Notes under the pieces: model-generated
Database searches by the model: none
Seen by the model: only the letters and a program-made list of their open reading frames with translations
What the model was told of the DNA's origin: nothing
Assembly (NCBI GenBank): GCA_963783235.1
Contig: CAWAMN010000001.1
Span: 620,001 to 684,000, forward strand
Reading direction: 5' to 3'
DNA from: Thiohalomonas sp963783235
GTDB lineage: Bacteria > Pseudomonadota > Gammaproteobacteria > Thiohalomonadales > Thiohalomonadaceae
DNA length: 64,000 bases
In this document: positions 45,933 through 57,200 of the stretch, piece by piece
How positions within the stretch are numbered: position 1 is the stretch's first letter
How the letters are laid out: each line of letters opens with the position of its first letter
Made by a program: the position numbers and the translations under genes

Positions 45933-47581
45933 CTATCTGGTACGGAGCGGTCAGCATCGGTACCTTCACCGTGCGCGTGGGCGAAGCCGGTGCTATCGAG
46001 ACCAACGAAGACCCGGATGCCTACGATAACGTCTGGGTCGCCCGGGATAGTGGCGTGGGCGTCGACCTGTACGGGGTGGCGTACAACGGCACCTATCTGG
46101 TTGCGGTCGGGGCTGGAGGGGTCGGAGTTCGAAGCGTGGACGGCATCACATGGGAGACCGTGACGACCGGTGTGGCAGTCAACCTCAATGACATTGCCTC
46201 GGCCTCGAATGTCTTCCTGGCGGTTGGCGATGCAGGGACGCTTCTGAGCAGCCAGGACAGCGCGGTGTGGGAGGCGATCCCCTCCGGGACCGTGGAGAAT
46301 CTGTGGGGCGTGACGATTGACAGCGCCGTTTACTACGCCGTGGGAGACAACGACACGGTGATCACCGGGGTGATCACCTCGGAGGAAATGAATGTGCATC
46401 TGCTTGAGGCCGTTGACCTCACATCCGGGCAGAGCGATAACGCCATTCAGAACCTCGCTGCTGAGGATGGACTTTTCGCAGACGAGGCCAACTCCCGAAA
46501 CTTGCAGTTCGACAACGTGTACGACGGGTACCTCATAGATTATGCCCAGTTCGGCAATGACATCACCCACGAGCTGAACGGTCTCGATCCGCAAAGCGGT
46601 ACCGCTGAGGCTATCGCTGACCTGACGCCGGTCATCGAGGAGTCGACGGCGTTCATCGAAAACAACATCCAGGGGCTGACCGGGCCAAACACGGGTGAGC
46701 CTCAGTTCGCTTATGCGAGCGATGAGGCCAACTTGTTCACGGACCAGTTTACGGAAGGGCGGCACAACCATTCCGGGGTAGATAGCTTCACTGTCGCGCA
46801 GCGTCTATTCGACTCCTACGAAAAGCTCACCGATGCGATGACGCTGACCAGCCAGGCCCCGCTTGCCTACCTTCATTTCCTCCTGACTGAGGGAATGGGC
46901 ATCTCGGGGGTTGGGGAGGCCCTGCAGCTTTTCATACACGATCTTGAGGAGGCGGTCGGGGTTAGTGAGACCTTGGAGGGCACCGGGTCGTTCGCGATGG
47001 TCGTCCCCGAGACATTAGGGGTCGATGATGCGTTGAGCCCGAACCAGGTTCTGTCGCTGCTGGTCGAGGAGGAGGTCTTCGCCTCGACGAGCTTTGTGTA
47101 TGACGGTGAGACCTATACGGGTGTGGTGGTCAACACCGAGAACATGGCTCGCTCGGAATACCTCGGTTTCAATTTCAACTCGATGTGCAGTTTCAACGGT
47201 CGCTATTACGGGGCGAAGTCGGACGGCATCTATCTGCTGGAAGGTGACAATGATGACGGCGCCGGCATCGACGCGGCGATCAAACTGGGCATTACCGACT
47301 TCGGTTCCCGGCAGAATAAGCGTGTACAGGATGCGTACCTTGGACTGCGCAATGACGGTAACATGGTGCTGAAGGTCAACACCCGCGCCCCGGACGGTAC
47401 ACTGCAGCAGCACCTTTATGAGCTGAGCGATAACAGCGAGGCGCTTGACCAGACGCGGGTGAAGATCGGCAAGGGGCTCAAAGCGGTGTACTGGCAGTTC
47501 GAGCTGGTGAACAAGGACGGTGCGGACTTCGAGCTGGACCACCTGACCTTCTATCCGCTGGCATTGACAAGGAGAGTGTGA
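45929..47581 (+). CDS. Virion protein with Asp-box propeller and fibre C-terminus
   Basis: A 550-residue protein that continues the Asp-box pattern of the previous gene (GVRSVDGITWETV, LLSSQDSAVWEAI), then a long helical region of predicted coiled type, then a C-terminal domain conserved in podovirus-like prophages: FNSMCSFNGRYYGAKSDGIY, LLEGDNDDGAGIDAAIKLGI and NKDGADFELDHLTFYPLALT. The ATGA start overlap with the preceding gene indicates coupled translation and possibly one complex. Confidence 0.7.
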   Translation: MTIWYGAVSIGTFTVRVGEAGAIETNEDPDAYDNVWVARDSGVGVDLYGVAYNGTYLVAVGAGGVGVRSVDGITWETVTTGVAVNLNDIASASNVFLAVGDAGTLLSSQDSAVWEAIPSGTVENLWGVTIDSAVYYAVGDNDTVITGVITSEEMNVHLLEAVDLTSGQSDNAIQNLAAEDGLFADEANSRNLQFDNVYDGYLIDYAQFGNDITHELNGLDPQSGTAEAIADLTPVIEESTAFIENNIQGLTGPNTGEPQFAYASDEANLFTDQFTEGRHNHSGVDSFTVAQRLFDSYEKLTDAMTLTSQAPLAYLHFLLTEGMGISGVGEALQLFIHDLEEAVGVSETLEGTGSFAMVVPETLGVDDALSPNQVLSLLVEEEVFASTSFVYDGETYTGVVVNTENMARSEYLGFNFNSMCSFNGRYYGAKSDGIYLLEGDNDDGAGIDAAIKLGITDFGSRQNKRVQDAYLGLRNDGNMVLKVNTRAPDGTLQQHLYELSDNSEALDQTRVKIGKGLKAVYWQFELVNKDGADFELDHLTFYPLALTRRV

Positions 47582-47582
47582 G

Positions 47583-48572
47583 ATGGCTGTGACTTCCAAC
47601 GTGGCGACGACGATAGAAGAGTCCATTGCGAGTGCATGGGAGGCGGCAAACAGCTCCCTGGAAAACGCTCAGAAATATTCGGATCAGGCGGTTAACGCTT
47701 CGCAAGGAGTCATTCTCACGGGGGGCATCCATCAGCTGACGGAGCCGGATAAACCCGAGCTGATCATGCCCTCGCACGACTTGGCCGGGATATACGCCAA
47801 TGAGTACGACGCCGCGATGGACGAGCTGAAGGCGCTGCTCGATGACCGCCTCGACAAGTTCCTTGATACCTATTACCCGGACTACTCCGAGAAGCTCGCT
47901 ACGGTTTCCGACTGGCTGGACAACGCTATCAAAAACGGGGGCACCGGGTTGCCTACCGATATTGAGACGGCTATCTGGGACCGGGAGCGCAGCCGCCACG
48001 ACAGCCAAGCGCTGAGATCCGAGGAGGAGGTGATGAGCACTTGGGCCGCTCGGGGCTTCCCGCTGCCCCCGGGGGTGGCCACGCGCAAGGTCCGTCAAGT
48101 GCAGCAGGAGAACGCGGATAACCTACAGCATCGCTCGCGGGAGATAGCCATCCAGCAGGCGACGATGGAGGTCGAGAACATCCGCTTCGCTGTACAGCAA
48201 AGTGCTGCCCTGCAGGTGAGCATCGTCTCGGCGGCGACGCAGTACATGAATGCCGTGATCAACGTCGCCTCTCAAGCGGCGGTTAAGGCCGCATCGCTGG
48301 TCGATGCGATCAGGGCGCTCTACGCCCTCACCGAGAGCTACAACCGTATCGCTCTCGATGCCGAGCGGCTGACGTTGCAGTACGACCAAGCGGCTGCAAA
48401 CCGCGACCTCACAGCCAATCAGCTCGATGTGAATGCGTTCCAGGCTCAGGTCCAGGCCCGGGTGGAAGCGGCGATGGCAGGGGCAAGGTCGATGGGCGAG
48501 ATGGCGGCTGCGGCGATCAGCTCGCAGAACACGCTGTCCTCCCTCGGTCATGAGACGACCGCCTACGAGTGA
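47583..48572 (+). CDS. Internal virion / tail-associated helical protein
   Basis: A 329-residue largely helical protein. The motif WDRERSRHDSQALRSEEEVM-STWAARGFPLPPG is conserved among podovirus-like prophages. A long hydrophobic helical stretch (SAATQYMNAVINVASQAAVK AASLVDAIRAL) could associate with membranes. It lies directly before the two large ejection-type proteins, so it is probably a core or ejection component. Confidence 0.7.
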   Translation: MAVTSNVATTIEESIASAWEAANSSLENAQKYSDQAVNASQGVILTGGIHQLTEPDKPELIMPSHDLAGIYANEYDAAMDELKALLDDRLDKFLDTYYPDYSEKLATVSDWLDNAIKNGGTGLPTDIETAIWDRERSRHDSQALRSEEEVMSTWAARGFPLPPGVATRKVRQVQQENADNLQHRSREIAIQQATMEVENIRFAVQQSAALQVSIVSAATQYMNAVINVASQAAVKAASLVDAIRALYALTESYNRIALDAERLTLQYDQAAANRDLTANQLDVNAFQAQVQARVEAAMAGARSMGEMAAAAISSQNTLSSLGHETTAYE

Positions 48573-48611
48573 TGATATACTAACCAGCAGTAGAAGACAG
48601 GAGTGCCAAGG

Positions 48612-51110
48612 ATGGCGACCCTCCGTAAACGCAAACCCATGGCCACCCCGACCGGCGTTCCTAACGCCAAGATCCGTCGGGCGATGGCTGCCAAGGCGGA
48701 CCAGCAGCAGCGACAGGCCGAGCAAAAGCGCTCCGACCTGCGCCGTCGACGGGCTCAGCGCCCGGCTACCGGGCGTCCTCGTGATTTCGACTCGGGGCGC
48801 TTCTCCGGCGCCCCTGATGCCAGCACGGAGGTCTCTGCCACTAAGCAGGCGGTGAACAATGCTGCACGGTCCCGCCAGGCAGAGCTGAGCGCATCGAGGG
48901 CCGCACCGCCACGGCCGACGCCCGACCAGACTTACTACGACCCCAAGGGGCGCCCGGCAGCCGCCGAAGCCGGCCTGCGGGCCAAGCGCCGGGGCATCGA
49001 CAGCCCTGAGCGCACGGGGCTGCGGGACACTGTCTCTCACCGAGCCACCCGCTTTGCCGAGCGTAAGGACACACCGCTCCGCCGTGCTACGGGGAAGGTT
49101 CTGGATCGCACCGGCCTGCGCGAGGTGGCGCCCGACAGCCGGGTTTCCAAGGCTGTGCAGGTCCCGGTCAGCCGCACCACCCCCGGCACCGTCTCGATCT
49201 CCCAAACCCAAGCCAACCGACTCGATGGCAACACCGAGGCGGTGCGCGGCGTGCTGCGCCAGCGCAAGGACGAAGAGGCGAAGACCCGGCAGGCAACCAC
49301 CGAGCGGACACAAGCCAAGCGGGCTGAGCGGGCGGCGACCAAGCCGACCTTCACCCCGGAGCAGACCACAGAGTTGAAGAGCCTGCGCCAACGCGAGAAG
49401 ACTCTCACCGGAGAAATCGACCGACTCTCCCGCAACGCCGTCGCCAACCCGCAGGCCAAAGAGGCGATCATCAAACATCAGCAGGAGCTGGAGGAGTTGC
49501 GCACCCGGCGTAACACCATCAACGCCAACCCGGAAGGGAAGCCGGGGGACCTGCGTGCGGCCGAGGGACGGGCAACTGCCGAAAAGGCCAAGCAACCGGT
49601 TCGCGATGCAGCCGATACCGTGAAGCAGACGGCAGCGGGGGACGTGGAGGCTGTGAAGGCCAAAGGTGCGGAAGCTACTGAGAAAGGTAAGAGCGCTTGG
49701 GCGAAGACCAAGCAGAAGGCCGGGGAGGCGTGGGACGCGACAAAACAGAAAGCGTCCAACCTGCGGAACCGCGGTGCGGGCGACGTGAAGCAGAGTCGAG
49801 GGGTCAATAGCGCAGGAGCGAAGCAGCCCACCTCCGTTCGGCAGAAGGCCGGCAGCGCTGTGCGCAAAGCACCTCGCACGGCGTTGCGCACAGCCGGCCC
49901 GTTGACGGCGCTGGCATCTGCACGAGGCATCGAGGAGGGGATACAGGATTTCGACGAACCTACCCGCAGGATGATCGAAGCCGGCGTACCCGTCGACGAG
50001 GCGACAGCAGGACCGGTGGAGGTAGCAGGGAACCTGACTCAGAAAGCGGCTGGGCTCAATCTCGACAATCCGGCGTACTCCGCCGAGTTCAGCAAGATGG
50101 GGCCGCTCGACAAGGCGCTGGTCACTACCGGAGGGTTGATGAACTCCGGTGTGGAAGGTTTGAAGCAGCTGTGGGCGGAGCCAGGTGAAACGCTGCGCCA
50201 GCTCGGTGACGACATCGCCTACGGGGCCGAAAAGGTGGCCTCCAACACAGGGCTCATCGAGCCACGCGCCTCTTTGCGCGAGAAGTCCCGCGCCCCAAAC
50301 TGGGCCAGAGGGGTCGCTGGTAACGAGGTTGCACCTGTTGAAAACCCGCGGGCTGGTCGTGCGGGTGACCCTGTTCAGGAGGGGATGGAGACAATTTCCT
50401 TGCGGGGCCGTAACGGCGGCACCGCCTCCGTTACAGGGCGTGAAGGGTTCCGCGACCGTATCGCCAGGGAAGCCGGAGGTACTCCGGGCGGCGGTACGTT
50501 CAGTGTGCTGCGCGGGCGCACGGCTGCTGAACAGCAGAAGATTGAGGACGTGGTGGCTGGGATCAATAAGGGCACCGAGTCGATAATGGGGAATAACCCC
50601 GCGTATGAGAACCAAGGTCTGAGCGAGGACCAGGCCCGTGCGCTGCGCCTGAGACGTGACCTGAACAACGACGCCGTTGAACGCAGCCAGGCCGCGGAGC
50701 AGACAGCCTATGACCGGAGGGGCGAAGCGGACCAGCGCTTGGGTGAGCGGATCTCCATGCTGTACCCGGACGACCCGGGCCGGCAGCGACAGCTACAGAG
50801 CCGAATCCAGGCTTATGGCCCTATTGAGTCCCCCGAGCAGGCAGATGCGGCGGTGCTGCATGGGCTGACGCTGACCGAGCTGGAGCGCAACAGTAAGAAG
50901 GGGATGTTCAACTGGCCGTGGGAAGACGGTGCCCCGACAGGTGTCACCCCTGACCTTCAGGTAGAGGGGATGGGCGACTTCTGGATCAAGGATGACAACG
51001 TCTACTTCCGGGGAGAAGACGGTGAAGAGTACAACACCGACATGAGCGACATGCACCCGGAAGCTCAGGGGTACCTGCGCCTGATGATACAGGGGGGTCA
51101 GTCGGCGTAG
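48612..51110 (+). CDS. Large basic internal/ejection virion protein (832 aa)
   Basis: ATG 48612 (AGGAG then CCAAGG upstream) gives 832 residues. The first 400 are strongly basic and low-complexity with coiled-coil character (QQQRQAEQKRSDLRRRRAQR, KARQATTERTQAKRAERAAT). The middle has an amphipathic helical segment rich in Ala/Gly and the C-terminal 100 residues are more acidic and globular (ITEFGDFWIKDDNVYFRG-like). Basic disordered proteins before the very large protein are typical of podovirus internal virion proteins ejected with DNA. Confidence 0.7.
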   Translation: MATLRKRKPMATPTGVPNAKIRRAMAAKADQQQRQAEQKRSDLRRRRAQRPATGRPRDFDSGRFSGAPDASTEVSATKQAVNNAARSRQAELSASRAAPPRPTPDQTYYDPKGRPAAAEAGLRAKRRGIDSPERTGLRDTVSHRATRFAERKDTPLRRATGKVLDRTGLREVAPDSRVSKAVQVPVSRTTPGTVSISQTQANRLDGNTEAVRGVLRQRKDEEAKTRQATTERTQAKRAERAATKPTFTPEQTTELKSLRQREKTLTGEIDRLSRNAVANPQAKEAIIKHQQELEELRTRRNTINANPEGKPGDLRAAEGRATAEKAKQPVRDAADTVKQTAAGDVEAVKAKGAEATEKGKSAWAKTKQKAGEAWDATKQKASNLRNRGAGDVKQSRGVNSAGAKQPTSVRQKAGSAVRKAPRTALRTAGPLTALASARGIEEGIQDFDEPTRRMIEAGVPVDEATAGPVEVAGNLTQKAAGLNLDNPAYSAEFSKMGPLDKALVTTGGLMNSGVEGLKQLWAEPGETLRQLGDDIAYGAEKVASNTGLIEPRASLREKSRAPNWARGVAGNEVAPVENPRAGRAGDPVQEGMETISLRGRNGGTASVTGREGFRDRIAREAGGTPGGGTFSVLRGRTAAEQQKIEDVVAGINKGTESIMGNNPAYENQGLSEDQARALRLRRDLNNDAVERSQAAEQTAYDRRGEADQRLGERISMLYPDDPGRQRQLQSRIQAYGPIESPEQADAAVLHGLTLTELERNSKKGMFNWPWEDGAPTGVTPDLQVEGMGDFWIKDDNVYFRGEDGEEYNTDMSDMHPEAQGYLRLMIQGGQSA

Positions 51111-51250
51111 ACGGCTTTGCCGATCATCCAGATCGCCAAGACCGCCATCGCAGCCCCGGCTATTGGATTGAAAACCGAGGTCAGTACCGCAAAGGCGGCA
51201 GCCGATAGAGCGCAGAACACGGCGGTCTGGAACAGCAGTTTTACAACCAA
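51098..51250 (-). CDS. Possible antisense small membrane protein (50 aa)
   Basis: In the 151-nt gap between two rightward genes, the minus strand has TTG 51250 (GGAG 8 nt upstream) to TGA 51098. The product has two hydrophobic helices (FCALSAAAFAVLTSVF and AAMAVLAIWMIGKAV). It is the only leftward candidate in the late block. It may be a real toxin-like or regulatory membrane peptide, or only the mirror of a GC-biased gap. Confidence 0.35.
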   Translation of the reverse strand: MVVKLLFQTAVFCALSAAAFAVLTSVFNPIAGAAMAVLAIWMIGKAVYAD

Positions 51251-51261
51251 GGAAGGTCTCC

Positions 51262-54200
51262 GTGGCAAATCCTCTCCGTAAGCGTACCACATATATCCCA
51301 CAATATTCTGAGTCGGAAAGGGCATTGCGCTCCGGGTTCCTCAACACGGAGTCGGCTCTGCGTGGTGCCGCCGCAGCGGGTGGGCGGCTGGCGGGTGAAG
51401 ATGAGTTCGCGGATGAGCAGCTCGCCAAGGCCAACGAGGCGACGGCAAGGGCCTCACTCCGCCGACCCACGGTTGACAGTTACAAGGACATCGACTCCGT
51501 TTCTTCGGCAGGAGCCTACGTTCGAAATAAGCTCCTCGAAAACTCTCCCACGCTCGCCACCTTGGCGGTAGGCGGCGGTGCTGGCGGTGCGGTAGGCAAG
51601 CTCGTCGGTCGCGCAGCCACGGGGGCTAAGGCCGGGACTTACGGGGCCTATACCGGAGCGGCTACCGGGGATAACTACCAGACGTTTGAAAACGACCCGG
51701 AGATGGAGGGGTCGTCGACAGAGAAAGCCGGGGCTGCACTTGTGACCGGTGCGGGCCAGGCTGCCCTTGGCCTCACCCCCCTGCAGGCTTTTGTGAAGCG
51801 GATGCGGGTTGACTCGGCCCGGTCGCTCGGGGGCAGGGCGCTGGAAGGAACCGCCTTCGGCGCTGGTGCGGAAGCGGGTACCGAGGGGTTGGAGCAGACT
51901 GGCCAGAACTGGATGCGCCGGCAATATGGTTCCTCCGTCCCTCTGCTAGAAGGTGTGGATGAAGCAGCTGCGGCCGGTGCAGCCGTCGGAGGCTCGCTCG
52001 GTTTGGCAGGTGGCGCAGCCTCCGGTGCAATGCCTGCTCTCCACACCCCCGAGGGGCAGCAAGAGCCCGAGGCGCTGCAGCTGTTTGACGGCGCTGGCCT
52101 CGGCCAGGCGGCTCGGCGCCAAGCACAGAAAGCCATGCAGTCCGGGGAGGATGGGACGCAGGCCCTCAAACGCTTCGCCAACGAGAATGCCGAAGTGCTC
52201 GGGACCGAGCGCTTCGCGGCTATCCGTGAGCGCCTCGACACCCAAGGGCTCGGGGGCGTGGTGCCTCACCCGAGGCGCGACGACATTGACGAGCAGCTCC
52301 TCGATGAGGACGCCTCCGAGGAGGTGTCTCGCGCCCACAGCCGCACCGTCGCCAACCGGCTGCGCACCGCGGACCCGGCGCTGGCCAGCGAGGTGGACAC
52401 GCTGGAGGGGCTGGGCCTCGACGACCCGGACGTGCAGCGCAGGCTCGATGAGCTGGACGTGCAGTACAGCCGGGGGACCGGGTCGGCACCGATCACCACC
52501 GTCCGTACCGTGCGCAAATACCTGCAGGATGAGAACGTCGACTCGGAGACTGTGATCGGCGAGCTGGCCCCGACCGTGCAGCAGCTGGTGAACGGCATCG
52601 AGGAGGGGCAGCTCGACCCGGCTGACCCCGAACTGTTCCGTGGACTGAGTGAGGTGTTCACCGACCCGTACCGGATGCTGATGGAAGTGTCGGCCCAGAC
52701 CAGTGACCGTCCGTTCAGGTTCGAACAGGAGGAGGTCCTCGACCTCGATGAGGGTGTTCGGCAGGACGACCAGTTTGATGACCTGCTCGACGACATCGGC
52801 CCGGGTGAAGAGGGCGTCGAGTACGGCTCCATAAACACTGTGGGCGGTGAGAGGGAGTTCGTCACAGGTCGGCAGAAACGGCCGTGGAAAAAGCGCGAAG
52901 CGGTGCTGCGCGACAACCCCAAGCTCGACCCGGGCACGGTCGAAAGCTCCTCAGCCAAACGTGGCCGGGAGCTGGCCGAGCAGGAGTTCTCCCAAGAGGT
53001 CGAGGACATCAAGATCGCCGCCAGTCTGCTTAAAGAGCGTGGCGAGAATGAGATGGCCGAGCGGCTGCTGCGTGAGGTCGATGAACGACTGAAGAACCAG
53101 CAGATATATAAACCGGTCGAGGCCAAAGAGTATTTCAAAGAGACGGAACAAAAGGTACCCGAGAAAGGGGAGTTGTTCCGTTTGAAGAGGCAGGGCTCCG
53201 AGGCTCGTGATGGCCAGCAGGGCTTTGTCTTCGAGGGCACCGGCCCGAACCAGGAGCCGGTTCGCTTCTGGGTGCGCGGCGATGAGCGCACGGCCACTGC
53301 CCGAGCGCAGGAGTTGATGAAAGGTGTGCGTGAGCGCGGCACTCTCCCTGAAGGTGCTGACACCAAGGACTACGAAGTTCTGGCTCGTGAGAAACCACCG
53401 GCTGCAGTGGCTGGGGGCGACGAGGTCACGCTGCAGGCTCACCAGCTATTCCGTAAGAAGAACCCGGTGCTGGAGAAAGTCTGGGGCGACAAGGAAGTGC
53501 CCCGTGGCCGGTTCCGTGTTGTTGTGCGCAAGGACGGTAAAGAGCAGCTGTATGACGTGAACGCCAAGCAGCTGGTGAAGGAGATGCAGGGGCCTCTCGA
53601 CCTGAAAGATGAGGGCACCTTCGCTGACCGTATCGGCCGGCAGTTCACCTCTGGGCTGAGTGCCTTGCTGGATCGTACCGATATGGAAGTGGAGATGATG
53701 CCCGAGGGTATTCCGGACGACCTGGAGTTGTACGGGGCGAAAGACTCCGAGCCGGTTCACTTCGGAGACACCAAGGTGAAGGGGGCGGAGCGCTTCAAGC
53801 GCCAAGGGTTGCGTTTGAAGGCGCAGCTTGAAAAAGAGGTCGCCGACCCGAAAAAACGCCAGCTGCTGAACAAGTATGTGGATCTGAAAAAGCGCAACAA
53901 GGCGCTCAGCAAAACACACCGTACGCCGGAGTCGAAGGAGCTTGCCAACATCCGTAAGGAGATGGGCAAAACCAAGAAGGCCATCCCCGATGCGGTACGC
54001 TTCTATAACGAGATGGCCGGCAAGGGGTACGAATACACCAAGCAGCAGAAGAAGGAGCTGGCCGAGGCGCTCGGCCATAAAGAATTTGAGCTGGAAGACT
54101 TCGGCCCGGAGCGCGAAGCCACCGGAATCGTAGAGAACCAGTTCACCGACAACCTCGTCTCCCGCGAAGGAGCAGACACCGATCCCCGCACGGGGTACGT

Positions 54201-57200
54201 CGGTGGTCAGAAGCCTCGGTTCGAGGAGAAGCAGCTGGATAAAATCGAGAACACCGGGCGTTCACAGGAGGCCGAGCGTTACGCTGAAAAGAAGAGGCAG
54301 GAGAAAGCCAAGGCCCGAAAGAAGCCGGCGTCAGAGTCCATCGAACTGAATATGGTCGACGAGACGCCTGCCGCCAAGCCGACCGGGAAACTGCCGAAGC
54401 CCAAGCAGTACCCCGGCGCCGTGGACCTCGGTACGGTAGACGACCTGACTCCGGTGTGGGCCGTGGTGGAGCCCCGGGACGAAGTCGAAACCGGCCGTGT
54501 AATCGCCGCCTTCAAGAGTATCGGCAAGGCCCAAGCCTTGGCCGACGAGCTGGGGGCCAACGTCGAGAACACTCTGGTGCGAAACCTTCGTGCCGAAAAG
54601 CGTGCCGGGGTCGACGTTCGCTACGCCCGCTCCGTTACCCCGAGCCTCGACGCCTACCGCCAGGCCGAGAAGCCCGCGCAGCTGAAGCGCGACCAGCGGC
54701 TGGTCGATGGGTGGTTGAGCAAACTGGGGCTGGATTCGCAGGTCGAGAGCCTAACTACAGATAGCGTGCAGAAGGTGGTCGATGTCCGCAACGCGATCAC
54801 CAACGCCCTGAAGCTCCGCGACCCCAAGACCGGCAAGTACGGCATCTGGGTGCGCCCGGACATCGCAGGCAAGGCCCGCAAGGCGCTCATCGGCCACGAG
54901 CTGGGCCATGTGGTGTTCCAACAGGCCGCGCATGACATCCCGGCCAAGACCCAGAAGGCGCTGAAAGCCGACTTCGAGAAGTGGCGCAAGCAGTTCGGTG
55001 AGACCGCCACGGTCGGTGAGATCAACGCGGCGAAGAAGACCTTAGCCGAGTTGGCCGAGGGGCTGGATAGGAACTCCCACTTCACCCTCGGTGAGTTGTC
55101 CCGCGCTGACCGTGAGTACCTGCTCGATTTCGAGGAGTGGTTCGCCGACAACGTCAGCCGCTGGCTGACCACGAAGGCCGAGCCCAAGGGTGCGGTGCAG
55201 CAGTTCTTCGATTACGTTGCCGGGCTGCTGCGTGACCTGTTCGGCATCGTCGGCAAGGACGTGCCGGCGAAGAGTGTGGGCCATTTCATGCGCTCGCTGC
55301 GCCAAGGACCGGTGAAGCAGGTGCCGAATGAGCTGGAGCTGGCCTTCTCGAAGAGCGTCGAGGACGAACTCCCCGCCGACTTCATCAAGAAGGTCACCGG
55401 CAAGAACCCTTTCGGCATCCGCGGCGGCTCCCGTGTGGCAAAGGACGACGAGGGCATAAGCATCCTCCTTTCGATGAACGCGCAGGACCCGTACGGCGAA
55501 GCCTTCAACGTGTCGCTGCGCTACGCCTTCGAGTCGGATCTGATGACCCCCAAGGAGAAGGGCATCATCCAGAACGCCTTCGGCCAATCCGCCACAAAGC
55601 GCAAACTGTTGCAGCTTGTCGGTGAGCAGCACCCGGATGCGCTGGCCGAGGTCAAGCGCAGCCCCGAGGCGGCTGCCGCCTACGGCTTCCAGTTCTGGCA
55701 GGCCGGCGCCATGAAACTCGGGCCGCAGACCGAGAACATCTTCCAGCGCATCGTCGATGCGATCAGCAAAGTGCTGGGTATCGTGCGCGAGCACAAGCAG
55801 GCTGAGCAGATCCTCTCCGCTTTCCGCAGCGGTACACTGAACCGTCGCCAGTGGGGCGAGGCGGAGTTTGTGGTCTCGCGCCAAGTGCAGGACACGCTGT
55901 TGCAGAAGGCCACGGCCGAGGCCCGCAAGGTGGGCGAGACCGTGGCGCCGTATGCGAGGCGCGTGCTGTCGGTGGACGATCAGCTCCGGGGTACAGACAA
56001 CCCGTGGCTGACCAAACTCGCCGACCAGTTCCACGTAAAAGTCGGCAGTAGCGGTACTGAAAAAGGAATGCTCGCGGCCCGCGGTGAAAAACGCGCCCGT
56101 TTCGAAGAACGCCTGCATGAGATTTTCGACGGCAAGGACAAGGCGTTCGGCAAACGCATGGTCGACATTATGAACGGCCTCGTGGCGCCGCAGACCGACG
56201 CCGAGTTGAAGACTCTGAAACGCCTGCACCACTTGCTCGCGGAGATTTACGACTACTCAAAACGTTCCCACGTCAAGCTGGGCTACGCCGCAGCCGAGAA
56301 GCCGACCATCGCGAAGGGCAAACTCTACGACGGTTATTACACCCGCGTGTGGGATGTCGATAAGCTCCAGCGTCGTAACGACGAGTTTAAGAAAATGCTC
56401 CGGGAGAAGTACCCAGATAAAGTGAAGAGCGGCGAGGCCGCTCAGTCTATCTACCAGCGGCTGGTCGAGAACTACGGCGACACTGAGACCGCCGCCGACG
56501 CACTGCTGAATGAATTGTCGGAAGGTCAGGAAGTCGGCGCCGGCACGCCGTGGGCAGCCAGTGCTCAGGAACGGCCGCTCGGGTTCATCAAAAAAGAGGA
56601 CGCCGCACCGTTTCTCTCCGATGACCTTGGCCTGACCATCTCCACCTACATTTCCCAGCAGGTGAAGCGGGCCGAGTACACCCGGCGTTTCGGTCGCAAC
56701 GTACCAGGGGCTATGCCCTTCGAGACCTACCTAGAGAAGGCAGCGGCAACCGGCGCCAGCGAGAAGGACCTCGCGATGGCCCGCAAGGGCATGAAGGGTC
56801 TGATGGGCACACTAGGCTCGGACATCAGCCCGACGCTGCACCGGGCGCAGGGTGCGCTGATGGTGGTGCAGAACTACGCAGTGCTGGGTCTCTCCACACT
56901 GACTTCCCTGACCGACCCGCTTGGAATCCTGGTGCGTGGTGGTGACCTTGGCACGGCATGGGAAGGCTGGAAGGCCGGGGTGAAGGAAGTCAAGGCGGCA
57001 TTCGGCAAAGAGGGCAAGAGTGAACTGGTGAAGCTCGCCGAGGGGCTCGGCACCGTGGAGCTACACGGCCTGCAGGAGGCGCTCGGCTACGAGTACGGGG
57101 GCTACTACGTCACTGGGGATGCCAAGAAATGGAACGACCGTCTGTTCCGTTGGAACGGTCTGCAGGGCTGGACGCGCATCACTCGTCTCATGGCGCTGCA

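Noticed and set aside
48123..50615. An 830-codon open frame on the minus strand across the basic ejection-protein gene
   Set aside because: It is antisense to a well-supported rightward gene, has no domain pattern, and arises from high GC in the third position of the true frame.
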